A stretch of DNA of 64,000 nt, from positions 372,001 to 436,000 of the forward strand of contig NZ_BNJJ01000001.1 in assembly GCF_016587435.1 (NCBI RefSeq), in the 5' to 3' direction. Made by a program: the position numbers and the translations under genes. Positions 34,740-44,585 of this stretch are shown here, piece by piece. The stretch comes from Dictyobacter formicarum (GTDB lineage: Bacteria; Chloroflexota; Ktedonobacteria; Ktedonobacterales; Ktedonobacteraceae). The notes under the pieces are model-generated. The model was not told the origin of the DNA, made no database searches, and was given only the letters and a program-made list of their open reading frames with translations. The stretch's first letter is position 1; each line of letters opens with the position of its first letter.

Positions 34740-36148
34740 TGGACTTGACCCGTTTTTGTAGAGTGCCCAAAGGTGAGAGTTGGGCAAGAGGAACGACGTA
34801 AAAACGTAGATGAAACGCATAGAAATAGGTGGTAAAGAGAAATATATGACGTATACGTAACGTCAATATTTCTTCTTTAAAGAGAAAGATAGCACATATA
34901 TCTCTCTTTGTCAATTTACTCGCTTTTCTCTCGTTCCCCTCCTTCTTCAAAAGTAAGTGGACTGACGTAGCCTAATGCTGAATGAAGCCGTTTCCTATTG
35001 TAAAATTCTTCTATGTAGAGAAAAAGGTCTTGCCGAGCCTCAATGCGCGTGGTATAGGACTGACGATCGGCACATTCGGCTTTGAGCGTGGCAAAAAAGG
35101 ATTCGGCCAGCGCATTATCGTAACAATCGCCTTTGCGACTCATACTGGCCACGATTCCATGCCGCTGCAACTGGGATTGATAGCAGAGACTGGCATATTG
35201 CGATCCGCGATCGGAATGATGAATGAGGCCAGGAGCGGGCTTGCGCCAGGTCACAGCCATCTGCAGAGCAGCCAGGACCAATTCTTCCGTGCGCTCATGG
35301 CTCATGGACCAGCCTACAACGCGGCGCGAATACACATCAAGCACCGTGGCAAGATACAACCATCCTTCTCGTGTGCCGACGTACGTAAAATCACTGACCC
35401 AGACGCGATCTGGCGTCTCAGCGGTAAAATTTCTGTTGAGAAGATTGGCCGCAATGGGAAACGAATGCTCGCTGTTCGTTGTTTGTACGCGGGATCGCCG
35501 TCGCCTAGCGCTGATTCCATGCAGACGCATCAAGCGAGCCACACGCTTTCTTCCACACTGCATGCCTTGGTCTCGTAAAGCAACGTGAATGCGTGGACTT
35601 CCATAGACGGATCGATGCTCATGAAAAATCTGTTCAATCTCGTGCAGCAGCAGCTCATTGGCCTTGGCTCGCTGACATGTTTCACGTTTGAGCCAGGCAT
35701 AATAGCCGCTTTCCGAGACCGAAAAGGCCGCACACATCCGTTTGACCGGATAGTCCTGGTGATGCTCAAATATGCATTGGTACTTCATCATGGCTGTTGC
35801 GCGAAGATATGCACCGTTTTTTTTTAGAATGTCGCGCTCTTGACGCAGGATTTCATTCTCGCGTTCGAGACGACGCAGTTTTTCTTCCAGCTCTGTTTGA
35901 TGTCCTTTTCCCGGAAAAGCTTGATTTCCGTGGTGAGCAATACTTTTTCTCCAACTGTGCAGTGCGCTATCTGAAACCCCGAGATCGCGTGCCAGTTGGG
36001 CAATACTTTTCCCGCTGGTTTCCATCAGTTGAACCGCTTCTGTTTGAACTCTGTGGTGTACACACGCTGCTTTTTGGCCATTGGACCCTCCTGAGTCGAA
36101 GTCTATCACACTTTTCTTCCTCGACTCTACAAAAACGGGGGAAGTCCA
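34740..36148. mobile_element. IS3-family insertion sequence, complete with target duplication
   Basis: The ends are 25-bp inverted repeats (34740-34764, beginning TGGACTT, and 36124-36148) that differ at 2 positions, flanked by a GAA target duplication at 34737-34739 and 36149-36151. Length is 1409 bp. The transposase ends at 34916, leaving about 150 bp of non-coding, hairpin-rich DNA inside one end, which is unusual for IS3. Confidence 0.85.
34916..36081 (-). pseudogene. IS3-family transposase with frame disruptions
   Basis: The expected orfA start is ATG 36081, after CAGGAGGG, and reads M-A-K-K-Q-R-V-Y-T-T-E-F-K-Q. The continuation E-A-V-Q-L-M-E-T-S-G-K-S-I lies in another frame, as if one base were missing near 36038-36042. 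OrfB follows with D-F-T-Y-V-G-T-R, H-S-D-R-G-S-Q-Y and A-E-S-F-F-A-T-L-K-A-E, the DDE catalytic residues. At the orfA/orfB junction a run of nine A (minus strand) puts the frames together. With eight A, orfA would end at a TGA overlapping the orfB ATG, the usual programmed-frameshift layout. This copy is probably inactive unless an upstream start is used. Confidence 0.75.
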
Positions 36149-36289
36149 GAATGACTACGGTACCGCACCATACAACGATACTCGACACACATAAGGTACA
36201 CAAGTAGCCACACAAAAGACCATGGCTTATGCGTATCAAATCGAGTTATGTCATTGCAACCAATCAGCCTTCGCCAGGCATACTCAGTA

Positions 36290-37514
36290 GTCTCCCACAC
36301 TAAAGTTGATGCTTGGCTTCTCCTTGAGGTATGCTGAGGAAAAAGGAGACAACGGTGATGGTCCTGATCCATAAAGTCAGCCTGACGAAGGAAGAGCAAG
36401 AACAACTGCATGATCTCCTCAAAGTGGGTGAGCATCCAGCACGAACCATCGCTCGAGGATACATCTTGCTTCTCGCCCATCAAGGCAAATTGGACGACGA
36501 AATAGCGCAGACGCTGGAAATAGGACGAGCAACGGCGCAACGAGTTCGCAAACGCTATTGTCAAAAGGGACTTGATCACGCCCTTCATGAATTGCCCCGC
36601 CCAGGCGCAATGCCCAAACTCGATGGCAAACAAGAAGCCTATCTGGTCGCCCTTGCTTGCAGCGAGGCACCAGAAGGACGAACCAACTGGACCCTGCAAT
36701 TGTTGGCAAATAAGCTGGTCCAACTTCACATCGTCGAGGAAATTTCTGATGAAACCGTCCGTCGTGTACTAAAAAAAACGACCTCAAGCCCTGGCTCAAA
36801 GAAGAGTGGTGCATTCCCAAAGTAGGTGCGGAATTTGTGTGGCGGATGGAAGACCTCCTCGATCTGTACATGCAGCCTTACGACGAAGCATACCCTGTCG
36901 TCTGCATTGACGAGCGCCCTTGCCAATTGATTGGGCACATCCAATTATCAGAACCACCGCAGCCGGGTCGACCTGCTCGCGAAGACACCGAATTTTCGCG
37001 CCATGGGGCATGCAGTACCTTTCTCATGTTTGAACCACATGCTGGCTGGCGGCATGCCCTGGTGAAAGCCACACGCACCAAACGGGATTTCGCTGACTGT
37101 CTCCGCTATGTATTGAACGAAAAATACGCCTCTGCTTCTAAAGTTAGGCTTGTCCTCGATAACTTAAATACGCATACGCCCGCAGCTTTGTATGAAACGT
37201 TTCCTTTTCCAGAGGCGCTCCGCTTGATGAAACGGATTGAATGGCATTACACGCCGTTACACGGAAGCTGGTTGAATATGGTCGAAATCGAGTTAGCAAT
37301 CCTCGTCAACCAATGTCTCAAGAGGCGTATCGACAATATCGACCGATTGCAGAAAGAAATCGCGGCTTGGGAGCAAGAGCGCAATGCGCAAAGAGCCATC
37401 GTGCAATGGCGTTTCACTCCTCCTGATGCGCGAATCAAACTGAAACATTTATATCCATCACATGAGAATACTTCTTCTTAGCCACTGTCAGGCATCACCT
37501 TCAGTGTGGGAGAC
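36290..37514. mobile_element. IS630-family insertion sequence
   Basis: Imperfect inverted ends (GTCTCCCACACT... from 36290 and its complement up to 37514) are flanked by TA at 36288-36289 and 37515-37516, the TA target duplication of IS630. It lies 140 bp from the IS3 copy. Confidence 0.82.
36358..37481 (+). CDS. IS630 transposase in two frames
   Basis: The first frame (36358 to 36825) has the N-terminal helix-turn-helix part. The second (to 37481) carries the catalytic part (V-V-C-I-D-E-R-P at its start, L-V-L-D-N-L-N-T-H and H-G-S-W-L-N-M-V-E-I-E), i.e. the DDE residues. A run of eight A at 36771-36778 is the slippage site: a shift there joins V-L-K-K to N-D-L-K-P-W-L-K-E-E-W and restores one protein. 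Programmed frameshifting at A-runs is common in this family, so the element may still be active. GTG 36355 is an alternative start. Confidence 0.82.
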
Positions 37515-37692
37515 TACTCAGCACAGAGAGAATATATTAGGATCGATATGCAATACAGGAGAATCTTTTGTTGAACAATCAAGATAAGTATGGAAAACGT
37601 TCAATCGATCTGTGAACAGCTACAGACGAACATGATCACGTCTGTTAGAATAGTGGCATGAAATTGATCGATTATCAAACCGCGCCGTAAAA

Positions 37693-37713
37693 CCCCTGGC
37701 TTGAGCCGTGGGG
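37693..37713 (+). ncRNA. TnpB-type end hairpin (possible omega-RNA end), orphan
   Basis: CCCC-TGGCTTGAGCCG-TGGGG forms the characteristic end hairpin of IS200/IS605/IS607-type TnpB elements (guide-RNA region or right end). No TnpB gene adjoins it, so it is a relic. A similar hairpin lies at 41071-41105 after a TnpB fragment. Confidence 0.5.
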
Positions 37714-37850
37714 AGGATGTCAAGCAAGGCTCCAAGGCATCAGCTATCGTGCTGCATGGCGATGGTACAAGGCAAGCAAAATTGCTGGCCAACAATACCG
37801 GCACTATTCTGGTGGCAGAACCATTGCTCGTGAAGGAGCAACCTGCCACA

Positions 37851-37958
37851 TCCAAATTCGCGGTGTATACGCGGGTTTCCTCATCGGAAAACACGTCAAA
37901 CTTGGACAGCCACGCGGAACGGTTGATTGCCTACTGTACTGTGCATAGCTATCAGGTG
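37851..37958 (+). pseudogene. IS607 TnpA serine-resolvase fragment
   Basis: About 35 residues, F-A-V-Y-T-R-V-S-S-S-E-N-T-S-N-L-D-S, match the start of the serine-resolvase domain of IS607 TnpA, with the catalytic Ser. The DNA-binding N-terminus and the rest of the catalytic domain are missing. Confidence 0.7.
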
Positions 37959-38018
37959 AGTAATTATAATACTTTTGAAGCTAAAATTGCAATACATAAA
38001 TACACTATAGGTAAGTAG

Positions 38019-38538
38019 CATATAGAGCATAAAATATTTTAGTAAACTTTTAGGCAAGCTTCGCTATGCACTACAGTTCTCTATAAGCTCACATCAAGAA
38101 CAAAATCTACGCCAATGAAGGCATAGACCCAGCTCAAAGGATTGATTTTCTTCTGGAAGGTCAATATCCCACCCTTTCGCTACAGATATTTCTGCAGTAT
38201 TCTCACCACTACACACCCACGTTACATTCATATCGGTAGAGGTATCCAATCCATTTATCCCACAAATAGAAGTATACGCATGTGCTTCTGCTAAAATAGC
38301 TGAGCGGGAACTGACGGACATAGAAAAATCTCCAGGGCAAAGAAGACGTTGCTTATCCGAAGGCTAGCCGGGTTGCACATATGGATCAGCGTATGCAATA
38401 TCATACAGTTCCTCATCCATATGCGATACCAGGTAGAATCTGGTAACATTTGACTGCACGCCAGCTCAGACAGTATGTATTGTCGTGCTATCATGATCTC
38501 TTTTCGCCGACGAAAAATAAGAAGGAAACCTGCTATTC
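38019..38538. other. Intergenic stretch with a possible ArdC/IrrE-like relic
   Basis: About 520 bp. A minus-strand frame at 38094-38321 contains A-E-A-H-A-Y-T-S-I-C and G-L-D-T-S-T-D, faintly like the C-terminal part of ArdC/IrrE-type metallopeptidases, but no H-E-x-x-H is found upstream. I cannot support a gene here. Confidence 0.25.
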
Positions 38539-40182
38539 GTGCAAAAACACTCAGAGAAAAAGAACGCTGGCCGCCTCGGCACATTCCTCAAAAGTTCACA
38601 GGGTCAGATTTTCGTGACATGCTGTGCTTATAGCGCGCTTGGTTGTACCATCATCGGTTTTGTACTGTCTGATTATACGCGACTGGCCTGGCCTTTTGTG
38701 GTTGCCAGTTTCTTTTTAGCAATCCTGGGCCAGGCGGCGTACGCTCACAGGCGGTTCGCGCAAGTGGTGCTGCTTCTGTGGGTTATCCAGGCCAATTCCA
38801 TTGGAGTCACTGTTTTCAATCTTGGCGACCAAGCCAACCAGCAAGCTCAACTGCAGCAGCAAACGATTCAATTGGAAAATCAGCTTCACAGATTTCAAGG
38901 CATGGACAAGATCCTTGCAACACAGCTTCCTCTCTTGCAACAGCTGTTGGACGAAACAAAGGATCCTGACAACAGTTTTGTTGTCTCTGATTCAATGCAA
39001 ACAACGCAAATGGAGCAGCTTTCAATCACAACAGATAGACAATTGTTAAGAGCAGACATCGATGACAATATATTTCTTTTGCGAGATAATCTCAGAAACC
39101 TGCCCACGTCTTCATTAGTAACCGGCAATAACGAGGAGATGCAATCCAACGCCGGGTCAATCCAGTTCTACCAGAAAGAACTCAATGACGCTACCCAGGT
39201 CATTGCCGATAATACTCTTTTGCTCCCGCGTGAGCATATCCCAACAGTATCGACCAGTGATCAAAAAAACTGTGTGAACGGCTTTGTCTGTCTCGCGCAA
39301 TATTCCTGGCAGCAGTCTTTTATCGATGGCTGGCAGAGTATCTCCAGTGTGCCATTCACCGCGACGTGGCCGTTCTGGCTCTCATTGTTGCTCGGCATAG
39401 CAGGCATGTTTCTCCTGTTACCGCGCAATCTCAGCCAACGCTGGGTAGTGACATATCGTGTGCGATATATCGGTACTCTGGCTCATCTCAATGATCCCGC
39501 TTTTCCTGAGCAGAAACGCCGGGACCTGAGAGGAGAGACCCCTATTGTCAACATTGAGATCCGCTCCTCTCGTTTTCTCCTGAAACAAAAGGCCTGGCCG
39601 GATGAGGCACGAGAGTTGTTGCGCCTCAATCTGGGACTGGGCACAACCATTCAAGATGCCTTTCTGAAGCAAACAACAACAGAACATCTTTCCGAGGCCA
39701 GCTACGATACAACAAGCGGTGATATCGTGATCAAGGTGAAACCGCTCGTACCACTACAATTCGCCCCTCATACGCCGTACAAAGCGAAACGAGCCGCATT
39801 ACGTGGCCAACGTCGTTTCCCAATCCAGCTGTATGTCGTGGTCGATTATTTTTCCGGCTCACTGACAGCAACGACGCCAATCGCTGAAGTAGAGTGCCTG
39901 CGAGAGCAGCGAGGACCGACCTGGCTGGTAAGCATGGCCGCCGTCTTTCATGAACTGGTCTGGTGGATCTACGCCACCGGTCTCTACATAGCTCTGAGTA
40001 TCTGCTCTACCATGTTTTTTAGAGGCGCTCCTTATACGTATCCTCCAGTGTTCATTCCTGTTGGCCTGGGCGGGCTGATTGCCGCGCTGATTTTACAACT
40101 GACAGAAATGATTATTATGCACAAAACAATTAGAAAGCAAAATATCATAAAAAATACATCATATAATGATATAGCAATGTAA
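38539..40182 (+). CDS. Uncharacterised multipass membrane protein
   Basis: A 547-residue protein beginning at GTG 38539 with a GAAGGAAA stretch about 9 nt upstream. It has three membrane segments in residues 25-90, a coiled coil (about 93-120, Q-L-Q-Q-Q-T-I-Q-L-E-N-Q-L), an extra-cytoplasmic part with two Cys (N-C-V-N-G-F-V-C), one membrane segment near 270-290, a soluble domain of about 170 residues and two further segments at the C-terminus. I do not recognise the family. It is flanked by transposon relics on both sides and may be cargo. Confidence 0.6.
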   Translation: MQKHSEKKNAGRLGTFLKSSQGQIFVTCCAYSALGCTIIGFVLSDYTRLAWPFVVASFFLAILGQAAYAHRRFAQVVLLLWVIQANSIGVTVFNLGDQANQQAQLQQQTIQLENQLHRFQGMDKILATQLPLLQQLLDETKDPDNSFVVSDSMQTTQMEQLSITTDRQLLRADIDDNIFLLRDNLRNLPTSSLVTGNNEEMQSNAGSIQFYQKELNDATQVIADNTLLLPREHIPTVSTSDQKNCVNGFVCLAQYSWQQSFIDGWQSISSVPFTATWPFWLSLLLGIAGMFLLLPRNLSQRWVVTYRVRYIGTLAHLNDPAFPEQKRRDLRGETPIVNIEIRSSRFLLKQKAWPDEARELLRLNLGLGTTIQDAFLKQTTTEHLSEASYDTTSGDIVIKVKPLVPLQFAPHTPYKAKRAALRGQRRFPIQLYVVVDYFSGSLTATTPIAEVECLREQRGPTWLVSMAAVFHELVWWIYATGLYIALSICSTMFFRGAPYTYPPVFIPVGLGGLIAALILQLTEMIIMHKTIRKQNIIKNTSYNDIAM

Positions 40183-40427
40183 ATGGATCACAAGATCACA
40201 TCAGACAAGATTCATAAGCATAGAAATGTTGCGATTCTATTACGAACAGAGAGTCTCAGAAGAAAACATTGCTGGCAATTCGGACTGTTGAGTTGTCACG
40301 GTAATATGAATGTGCATGATCCGCTTTCCGCCCACAAAGCACAATGATATATAAGCCACTCTTGCTTTTCCAGCCGGAATCAACTATGATACGCTCCAGC
40401 AAGCAATGGTCATTCAGAAGGGCACTT

Positions 40428-40775
40428 ATGCAAGTTTACCTACTAACGGCTGAAGGCATCGCAGGCTCCTATGAAGGCGCGTTCAGGCTCACCCCACGTG
40501 TCCTCCTGCGCAATCTTCCACGCAACATCATCATGCCTATGCCTGAGGACCCTCTCGAGCTCCGTCTCCCGAATGGACGTCTCCTTCAGGCCCATGTCGC
40601 GAGCTTTGGTGTAGACACCTGGCGCGATGCGGAAGGGAATCTCCTGATAGATATGGATCCCGCAAACCCTGTGCTCTCATTGACCATTACTGGCGTCGAG
40701 TTGTCAGATATCCTGCCTGGGACGGAAATCTGGCTACGAGAGCCGAAATTTCAAGCGAGCGACAAACCTTCTTGA
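40428..40775 (+). CDS. Uncharacterised 115-residue protein
   Basis: ATG 40428 with AGAAGG upstream is preferred over the longer reading from 40344. The protein is short and beta-rich (Y-E-G-A-F-R-L-T-P-R-V-L, L-R-L-P-N-G-R-L-L, L-S-L-T-I-T-G-V-E-L). Similar length and composition occur in small phage or T4SS accessory proteins, but no family is recognised. Confidence 0.45.
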   Translation: MQVYLLTAEGIAGSYEGAFRLTPRVLLRNLPRNIIMPMPEDPLELRLPNGRLLQAHVASFGVDTWRDAEGNLLIDMDPANPVLSLTITGVELSDILPGTEIWLREPKFQASDKPS

Positions 40776-41070
40776 CGGTGTCCGCTTTCCTCATTCCTAC
40801 GAGCACCTCAGGACAGCGATCAGCGTGCATCGTGCTTATGTGACCCGCACCTGGACAGGTGACTGCCAGAACTGCCGCATGAAACATTATCCCACGTGGA
40901 CAAATTCCGCGCTGCACATTGCTGCTGGCGACGCCGTCGAAGGGATCTTCGTCATCACTGGCCACCAGGGAGCCCACGCTGTCGGTCATGCCCACAATCG
41001 ACCGGCGCCGTTGGGGTAGATAATGCAGTTCTTGCGATTGGTGTTATCGTACCCATAACTAGTAACACTC
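40776..41070. other. Intergenic stretch
   Basis: About 295 bp with no supported gene. A 64-codon plus-strand frame at 40825 has no ribosome site or recognisable motif. Confidence 0.4.
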
Positions 41071-41285
41071 TGCAGGGGTTAAAACCCCGCAGCTTCTCAG
41101 GGGCGCGTCCCTTGATGGCTCTGTCCGAGCCAAAGATTTTTGATATTCACAGCCGCGTTGTGGTCCTGATCCATTTCGCACCCGCACTCACATGAGTGCC
41201 AGCGTTCACTGAGTTCTTTCTTGCGGATCTGACCACACTTGCTGCAGACCTGACTGGTATATTTGGGATCAATCAGCAAGACGAC
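41071..41285 (-). pseudogene. C-terminal fragment of TnpB with end hairpin
   Basis: The last 55 or so codons of TnpB are present: D-P-K-Y-T-S-Q-V-C-S-K-C-G-Q (zinc finger first half), H-S-C-E-C-G-C, and D-Q-D-H-N-A-A-V-N-I, the final catalytic Asp region of the RuvC fold. The stop is at 41097-41099. A GC-rich end hairpin (CCCC...GGGG) follows to 41071. The rest of the nuclease is gone. Confidence 0.8.
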
Positions 41286-41391
41286 GTAAATGCTGGCGAA
41301 ACTCCTCCTGCTCTGACAGGACGTTTGATGAGGACTTCGGTGTCGAACCTTCAAGGGCCGATGTGGTAGGCTTGTGTTTGGGTACAGGCAT
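41269..41391 (-). pseudogene. N-terminal fragment of an IS256-type transposase
   Basis: A 40-codon frame from ATG 41391, preceded by AAAAGGAGG. It reads M-P-V-P-K-H-K-P-T-T-S-A-L-E-G and L-S-E-Q-E-E-F-R-Q-H-L-R-R-L-A, like the start of IS256 (Mutator) transposases of Chloroflexota. It runs directly into the TnpB fragment, so the two scraps were joined by a deletion or recombination. Family assignment is by recall of similar N-termini. Confidence 0.5.
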
Positions 41392-41540
41392 AGCGCCCTC
41401 CTTTTGGGAAAATGTCTGAAGTATTTAAGGAGACAGTCTATGCCTGTAGTATTATCGTACAAACTCCTCTTTGCAAAGCTTCTACTTTACGTACAACGCG
41501 CAATAGTGTCCGCAAAGCGGCCTCGCTTCCAGACAACTCA

Positions 41541-41840
41541 TCACTTGTTCACAAATGACGGCCCAACACGGCAAGGTGTGACCTCAATGTGTTGCCATAC
41601 ATCCCCTGTGACATACGGTTCTCTCGCTAGCCATGCGTCGAGTTCTTCTCGAGAAGCAAATTCACAGACGATGACCGAGCCAATCATCCTGTCAGTCTCG
41701 TTCAGCAGTGCTACGCCATACAACTGATGACCTGAGGCAACCATGCTATCACCCAAGGCAATATGGGCTTCGCGCACCGCAAGTCTCCTTTGCAGGGCTT
41801 GTTCATCAGTTCCATCGTGGGCAACGACGATAAATTGCAT
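41541..41840 (-). CDS. YciI-family protein
   Basis: A 99-residue protein with AAAGGA 7 nt before the ATG. Q-F-I-V-V-A-H-D-G-T, R-E-A-H-I-A-L-G-D-S-M-V-A-S-G and a C-terminal ferredoxin-like fold (E-F-A-S-R-E-E-L-D-A-W-L) match YCII-related domains. These often act as small enzymes or dimerisation modules of unclear function. It appears intact, with no operon partner. Confidence 0.82.
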   Translation of the reverse strand: MQFIVVAHDGTDEQALQRRLAVREAHIALGDSMVASGHQLYGVALLNETDRMIGSVIVCEFASREELDAWLAREPYVTGDVWQHIEVTPCRVGPSFVNK

Positions 41841-42170
41841 ACCAACGTCCTTTCATGGGAAAAGATAGGAAGAATCATGGTCAGAGTCTTGGCTATCAGA
41901 GGAGCATCCAGTAGGAAACAGTAGCATGCTCTTCGAGCTGAAGTTGCTCGCCCTTTTTGTCAAAAAAACTGATCTTTATCTTCACCACAAGTATAGCATC
42001 GAGAAGCAGTTACGTCCTTGACGTCTGTCTGAGTTGGAGAGAAAGTTTCCCAAGCCGAAAGACACAGCATCCTTCATACTCTCACATGAAGTCTTATTTT
42101 TCGCTTGAGAACTTGATCGACGTTCTAGCCGTTCTTGTTTCTTTGGTTCTTCATTTATAGTTTGCCCTTA
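41841..42170. other. Intergenic stretch
   Basis: About 330 bp with no supported gene, ending at the left end of the IS5-type element. Confidence 0.4.
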
Positions 42171-42192
42171 GAGTGTGTCTTAAGATGAACAA

Positions 42193-42330
42193 TTAGAGCC
42201 GGAAAGGAGCTAGTCGCATCAAGAAAAGACGGATCGCAGCAATCTGGATGAAGGCCTCGCTACTGGAAGGAAGCCCCTCATAGTCGCGGGCTAATCGTCT
42301 CCATCGGATCAACCAGGCGAAGGTGCGCTC
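42193..42330 (-). pseudogene. C-terminal part of the split IS5 transposase
   Basis: On the minus strand this reads [18 protein letters not shown], then [12 protein letters not shown], the C-terminal catalytic Glu region of IS5-family transposases. It joins in frame to the N-terminal part at 44907 when the recombinase element is removed. Confidence 0.85.
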
Positions 42331-42340
42331 AATAACCCAG
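42322..42340 (+). other. attL of the serine-recombinase element
   Basis: GGTGCGCTCAATAACCCAG matches GGTGTTCTCAACAATCCAG at 44897-44915 at 15 of 19 positions. The identical core CTCAA (42328-42332 and 44903-44907) is where crossover must have occurred, because joining left and right there restores the transposase frame. Confidence 0.7.
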
Positions 42341-42425
42341 TCACACTACCCACGAAAGTAGTTTTTTGTTTCTGGCTGGCTGCCATTGTTTTTTCCTTTC
42401 GTGTTGTACTGGCATGATAACTCCA

Positions 42426-44585
42426 TTAGGGTTGTTCGACAAACTGCTCATTGGTCCAGTAACGGCGAAACTCGTCCCCGATTGCGCGCTGATGATAGAC
42501 CCGGAGCCGTTCCTGTTCCCCTTCATCGGCCCAGATAACCCAGCGATGCAAGGGCTCATCGAGCTGGCGCGCTTGAACCGCCCCTTGACGAATCCAGTGC
42601 AAGAGCGTCCCGCGTGGGATGTGAAGCTGACGAGCCAGTTCGGTTGGCCACCATTCATCAGGCTGAAACCCCTCACGATGCCGAATGCGCGGGCGGGGCG
42701 CTTTCACCCCGAGCTCGTGCTGCAACTGCGAGACGGTTTCTGGGCGAAATCCCATGGTGGAACGGGGTGGGCGAAAGCCTTCCTCATTCAGCACCTGTGC
42801 AATCGCCACTGCCGTCCACCCCGCTTCGGTCAACTCTTGCACCCGCTGACAGATCTGTGGATAGGTCGAGAGTTCGCTTAACGTCCCGATAGGTCGAAGC
42901 ACAATCCCCTCTGTGTGACCCCCACCAACCCATTCGATCCGCACCTGCACCTGCTCGCTGTTGCCTTGCACATCGACCATGACGCGCTCGACAACCTGCC
43001 GGAGGATCTCTTTACGATCCGCATCCGTCGTGGTTGGAGCCGCCCAGATCGCGGGAATATCGGTCGCCAGGCGACGAATCGCTTCTCGTTCAGACTCCGA
43101 AAGGAGGCGTGGTTTCTGGTGGAGAAACCGATGATACTCCTCTCCCAGTTGTTGTTGCGCGAGCAGCTTCTCTTCCCACGCTCGTTCCAGCGTTCGAGCC
43201 ACCAGCCGGTGTTCCGGCTCGACCGCATGATACTGGCGAGCCGCTCGCTCCGCTTCATACGCCGCCCGTTCTCGCCGATGCTGCCAGAGCAGATCCAGTT
43301 TAGCCCGCTCCTGTTCCATCTGTTCGGTCGCCGCGAGCGACAATTCTAAGGCGGCAGGCTCCAAAGCCGTCAGCACCTGCGCGATGACAAAGCGATCCAG
43401 GCACGGACCTGCCAGATGCTGGCATCTGAGTTCGCCGTAGTGGGTGTACCGCTCGACACAGGCGTAGGTGTGAAGAGGACCGCCCCCATCGTAATGCACC
43501 GTGAGGCGACAGCCGCAGCGTGCACAGACAACCAGTCCCGCGAGGAGGGCTGCCCCATCTCGTGCTGCTCCCATGGCATCAGCACGAGCCCGATTGGCTT
43601 GCAGCCGCTCCTGATTCCGCTCATCCTGCTCGGGAGAAATGGAAGCCGGACACCGATTGGGCAGCAGGACAAACCAGTCTTCCTGGGAGACAACGACCCG
43701 TCCCGCTCGTGGACGCTCTCCCTGTTTGCGGCGTGGATCTTCTTGGCGTCGCCCATAGACGTAGGAACCTGCATACAAGGGATGTTTGAGCATCATCTGG
43801 ATCGTGGCCCGATTGGGACGGCGCCAGACCAGTTCTCCTTTGCCAGGTCCCTCACGGACACGAATCCCCAACTGGATCTGGTGGTGAGCCAGATAGCGCA
43901 CGAGACCGCCGAGGGTACCGAGTTCGTCAAACTTGCGGAAGAGAAACCGTACCACGTGCTGCACCTGTTCATCCGGGTCGAACTGGATCTCTCCAGTCGA
44001 GCTCCAGACATAGCCAACGGGCAGGGCAAACTGGAGGTCACCCCGCCTGGCTTTACTCAAGCGTCCCTGATACATGCGTTGTTTGAGGATATGGAGCTCT
44101 GCTTCTGACATGGTGCCCTTTAATCCGAGCAATAACCGATCATTGTACAACGTGGGGTCATAGATCCCGTCAACATCAGCGATCAAAGTGCGGAACAGAG
44201 CACACAACTCTAACAGTTGATGCCAGTCCTTGTTAGAGCGGGCTAGGCGTGACATTTCCACGCCGAAGATGATTCCAACGTGATCCAGGCTCACCTCCAA
44301 GACCAGGCGTTGAAAGCCGGCGCGCCCCTGCGTGCTCGTTCCTGACTTGCCCAGGTCATCATCAATGACCAGAATACGCGAAGCTTCCCATCCCAGCGCC
44401 TGGGCTCGGCTCACCAATCCATATTGCAGTCGGGTAGACTCTTGATGGTCCAGGACTTGTTGGGCGGTAGATTGACGTACATAGACGACCGCAAGCCGTT
44501 CCTGATGAAAGGGACGGAGTTTCTCTGAACGCACCTCGTCCAAAGCAGTGAAGCCAGATTTACTCCACACAGTCGCCGCGTTCAT
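42426..44585 (-). CDS. Large serine recombinase
   Basis: A 719-residue protein. Start ATG 44585 has AGGAGG 6 nt upstream. The N-terminal resolvase domain (about 30-180) has the catalytic Ser in V-V-Y-V-R-Q-S-T and E-M-S-R-L-A-R-S-N. A Recombinase domain with L-G-G-L-V-R-Y-L-A-H-H-Q and a zinc-ribbon domain (C-A-R-C-G-C-R-L ... C-V-E-R-Y) follow, then a coiled coil and a C-terminal helix-turn-helix (L-A-R-Q-L-H-I-P-R-G-T-L-L-H-W). It integrates and, probably with a partner, excises the element through attachment sites at 42322-42340 and 44897-44915. The length is large for the family because of the extra C-terminal DNA-binding part. Confidence 0.92.
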   Translation of the reverse strand: MNAATVWSKSGFTALDEVRSEKLRPFHQERLAVVYVRQSTAQQVLDHQESTRLQYGLVSRAQALGWEASRILVIDDDLGKSGTSTQGRAGFQRLVLEVSLDHVGIIFGVEMSRLARSNKDWHQLLELCALFRTLIADVDGIYDPTLYNDRLLLGLKGTMSEAELHILKQRMYQGRLSKARRGDLQFALPVGYVWSSTGEIQFDPDEQVQHVVRFLFRKFDELGTLGGLVRYLAHHQIQLGIRVREGPGKGELVWRRPNRATIQMMLKHPLYAGSYVYGRRQEDPRRKQGERPRAGRVVVSQEDWFVLLPNRCPASISPEQDERNQERLQANRARADAMGAARDGAALLAGLVVCARCGCRLTVHYDGGGPLHTYACVERYTHYGELRCQHLAGPCLDRFVIAQVLTALEPAALELSLAATEQMEQERAKLDLLWQHRRERAAYEAERAARQYHAVEPEHRLVARTLERAWEEKLLAQQQLGEEYHRFLHQKPRLLSESEREAIRRLATDIPAIWAAPTTTDADRKEILRQVVERVMVDVQGNSEQVQVRIEWVGGGHTEGIVLRPIGTLSELSTYPQICQRVQELTEAGWTAVAIAQVLNEEGFRPPRSTMGFRPETVSQLQHELGVKAPRPRIRHREGFQPDEWWPTELARQLHIPRGTLLHWIRQGAVQARQLDEPLHRWVIWADEGEQERLRVYHQRAIGDEFRRYWTNEQFVEQP

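Noticed and set aside
36127..36729. A 200-codon minus-strand frame over the IS630 copy
   Set aside because: It runs antisense to the transposase and has no independent support.
38094..38321. ArdC/IrrE-like fragment
   Set aside because: The match is limited to a few residues, with no H-E-x-x-H and no upstream domain; kept only as a note in the intergenic entry.
43416..44108. A 230-codon plus-strand frame inside the recombinase gene
   Set aside because: Antisense shadow of a high-G+C gene with full recombinase motifs.
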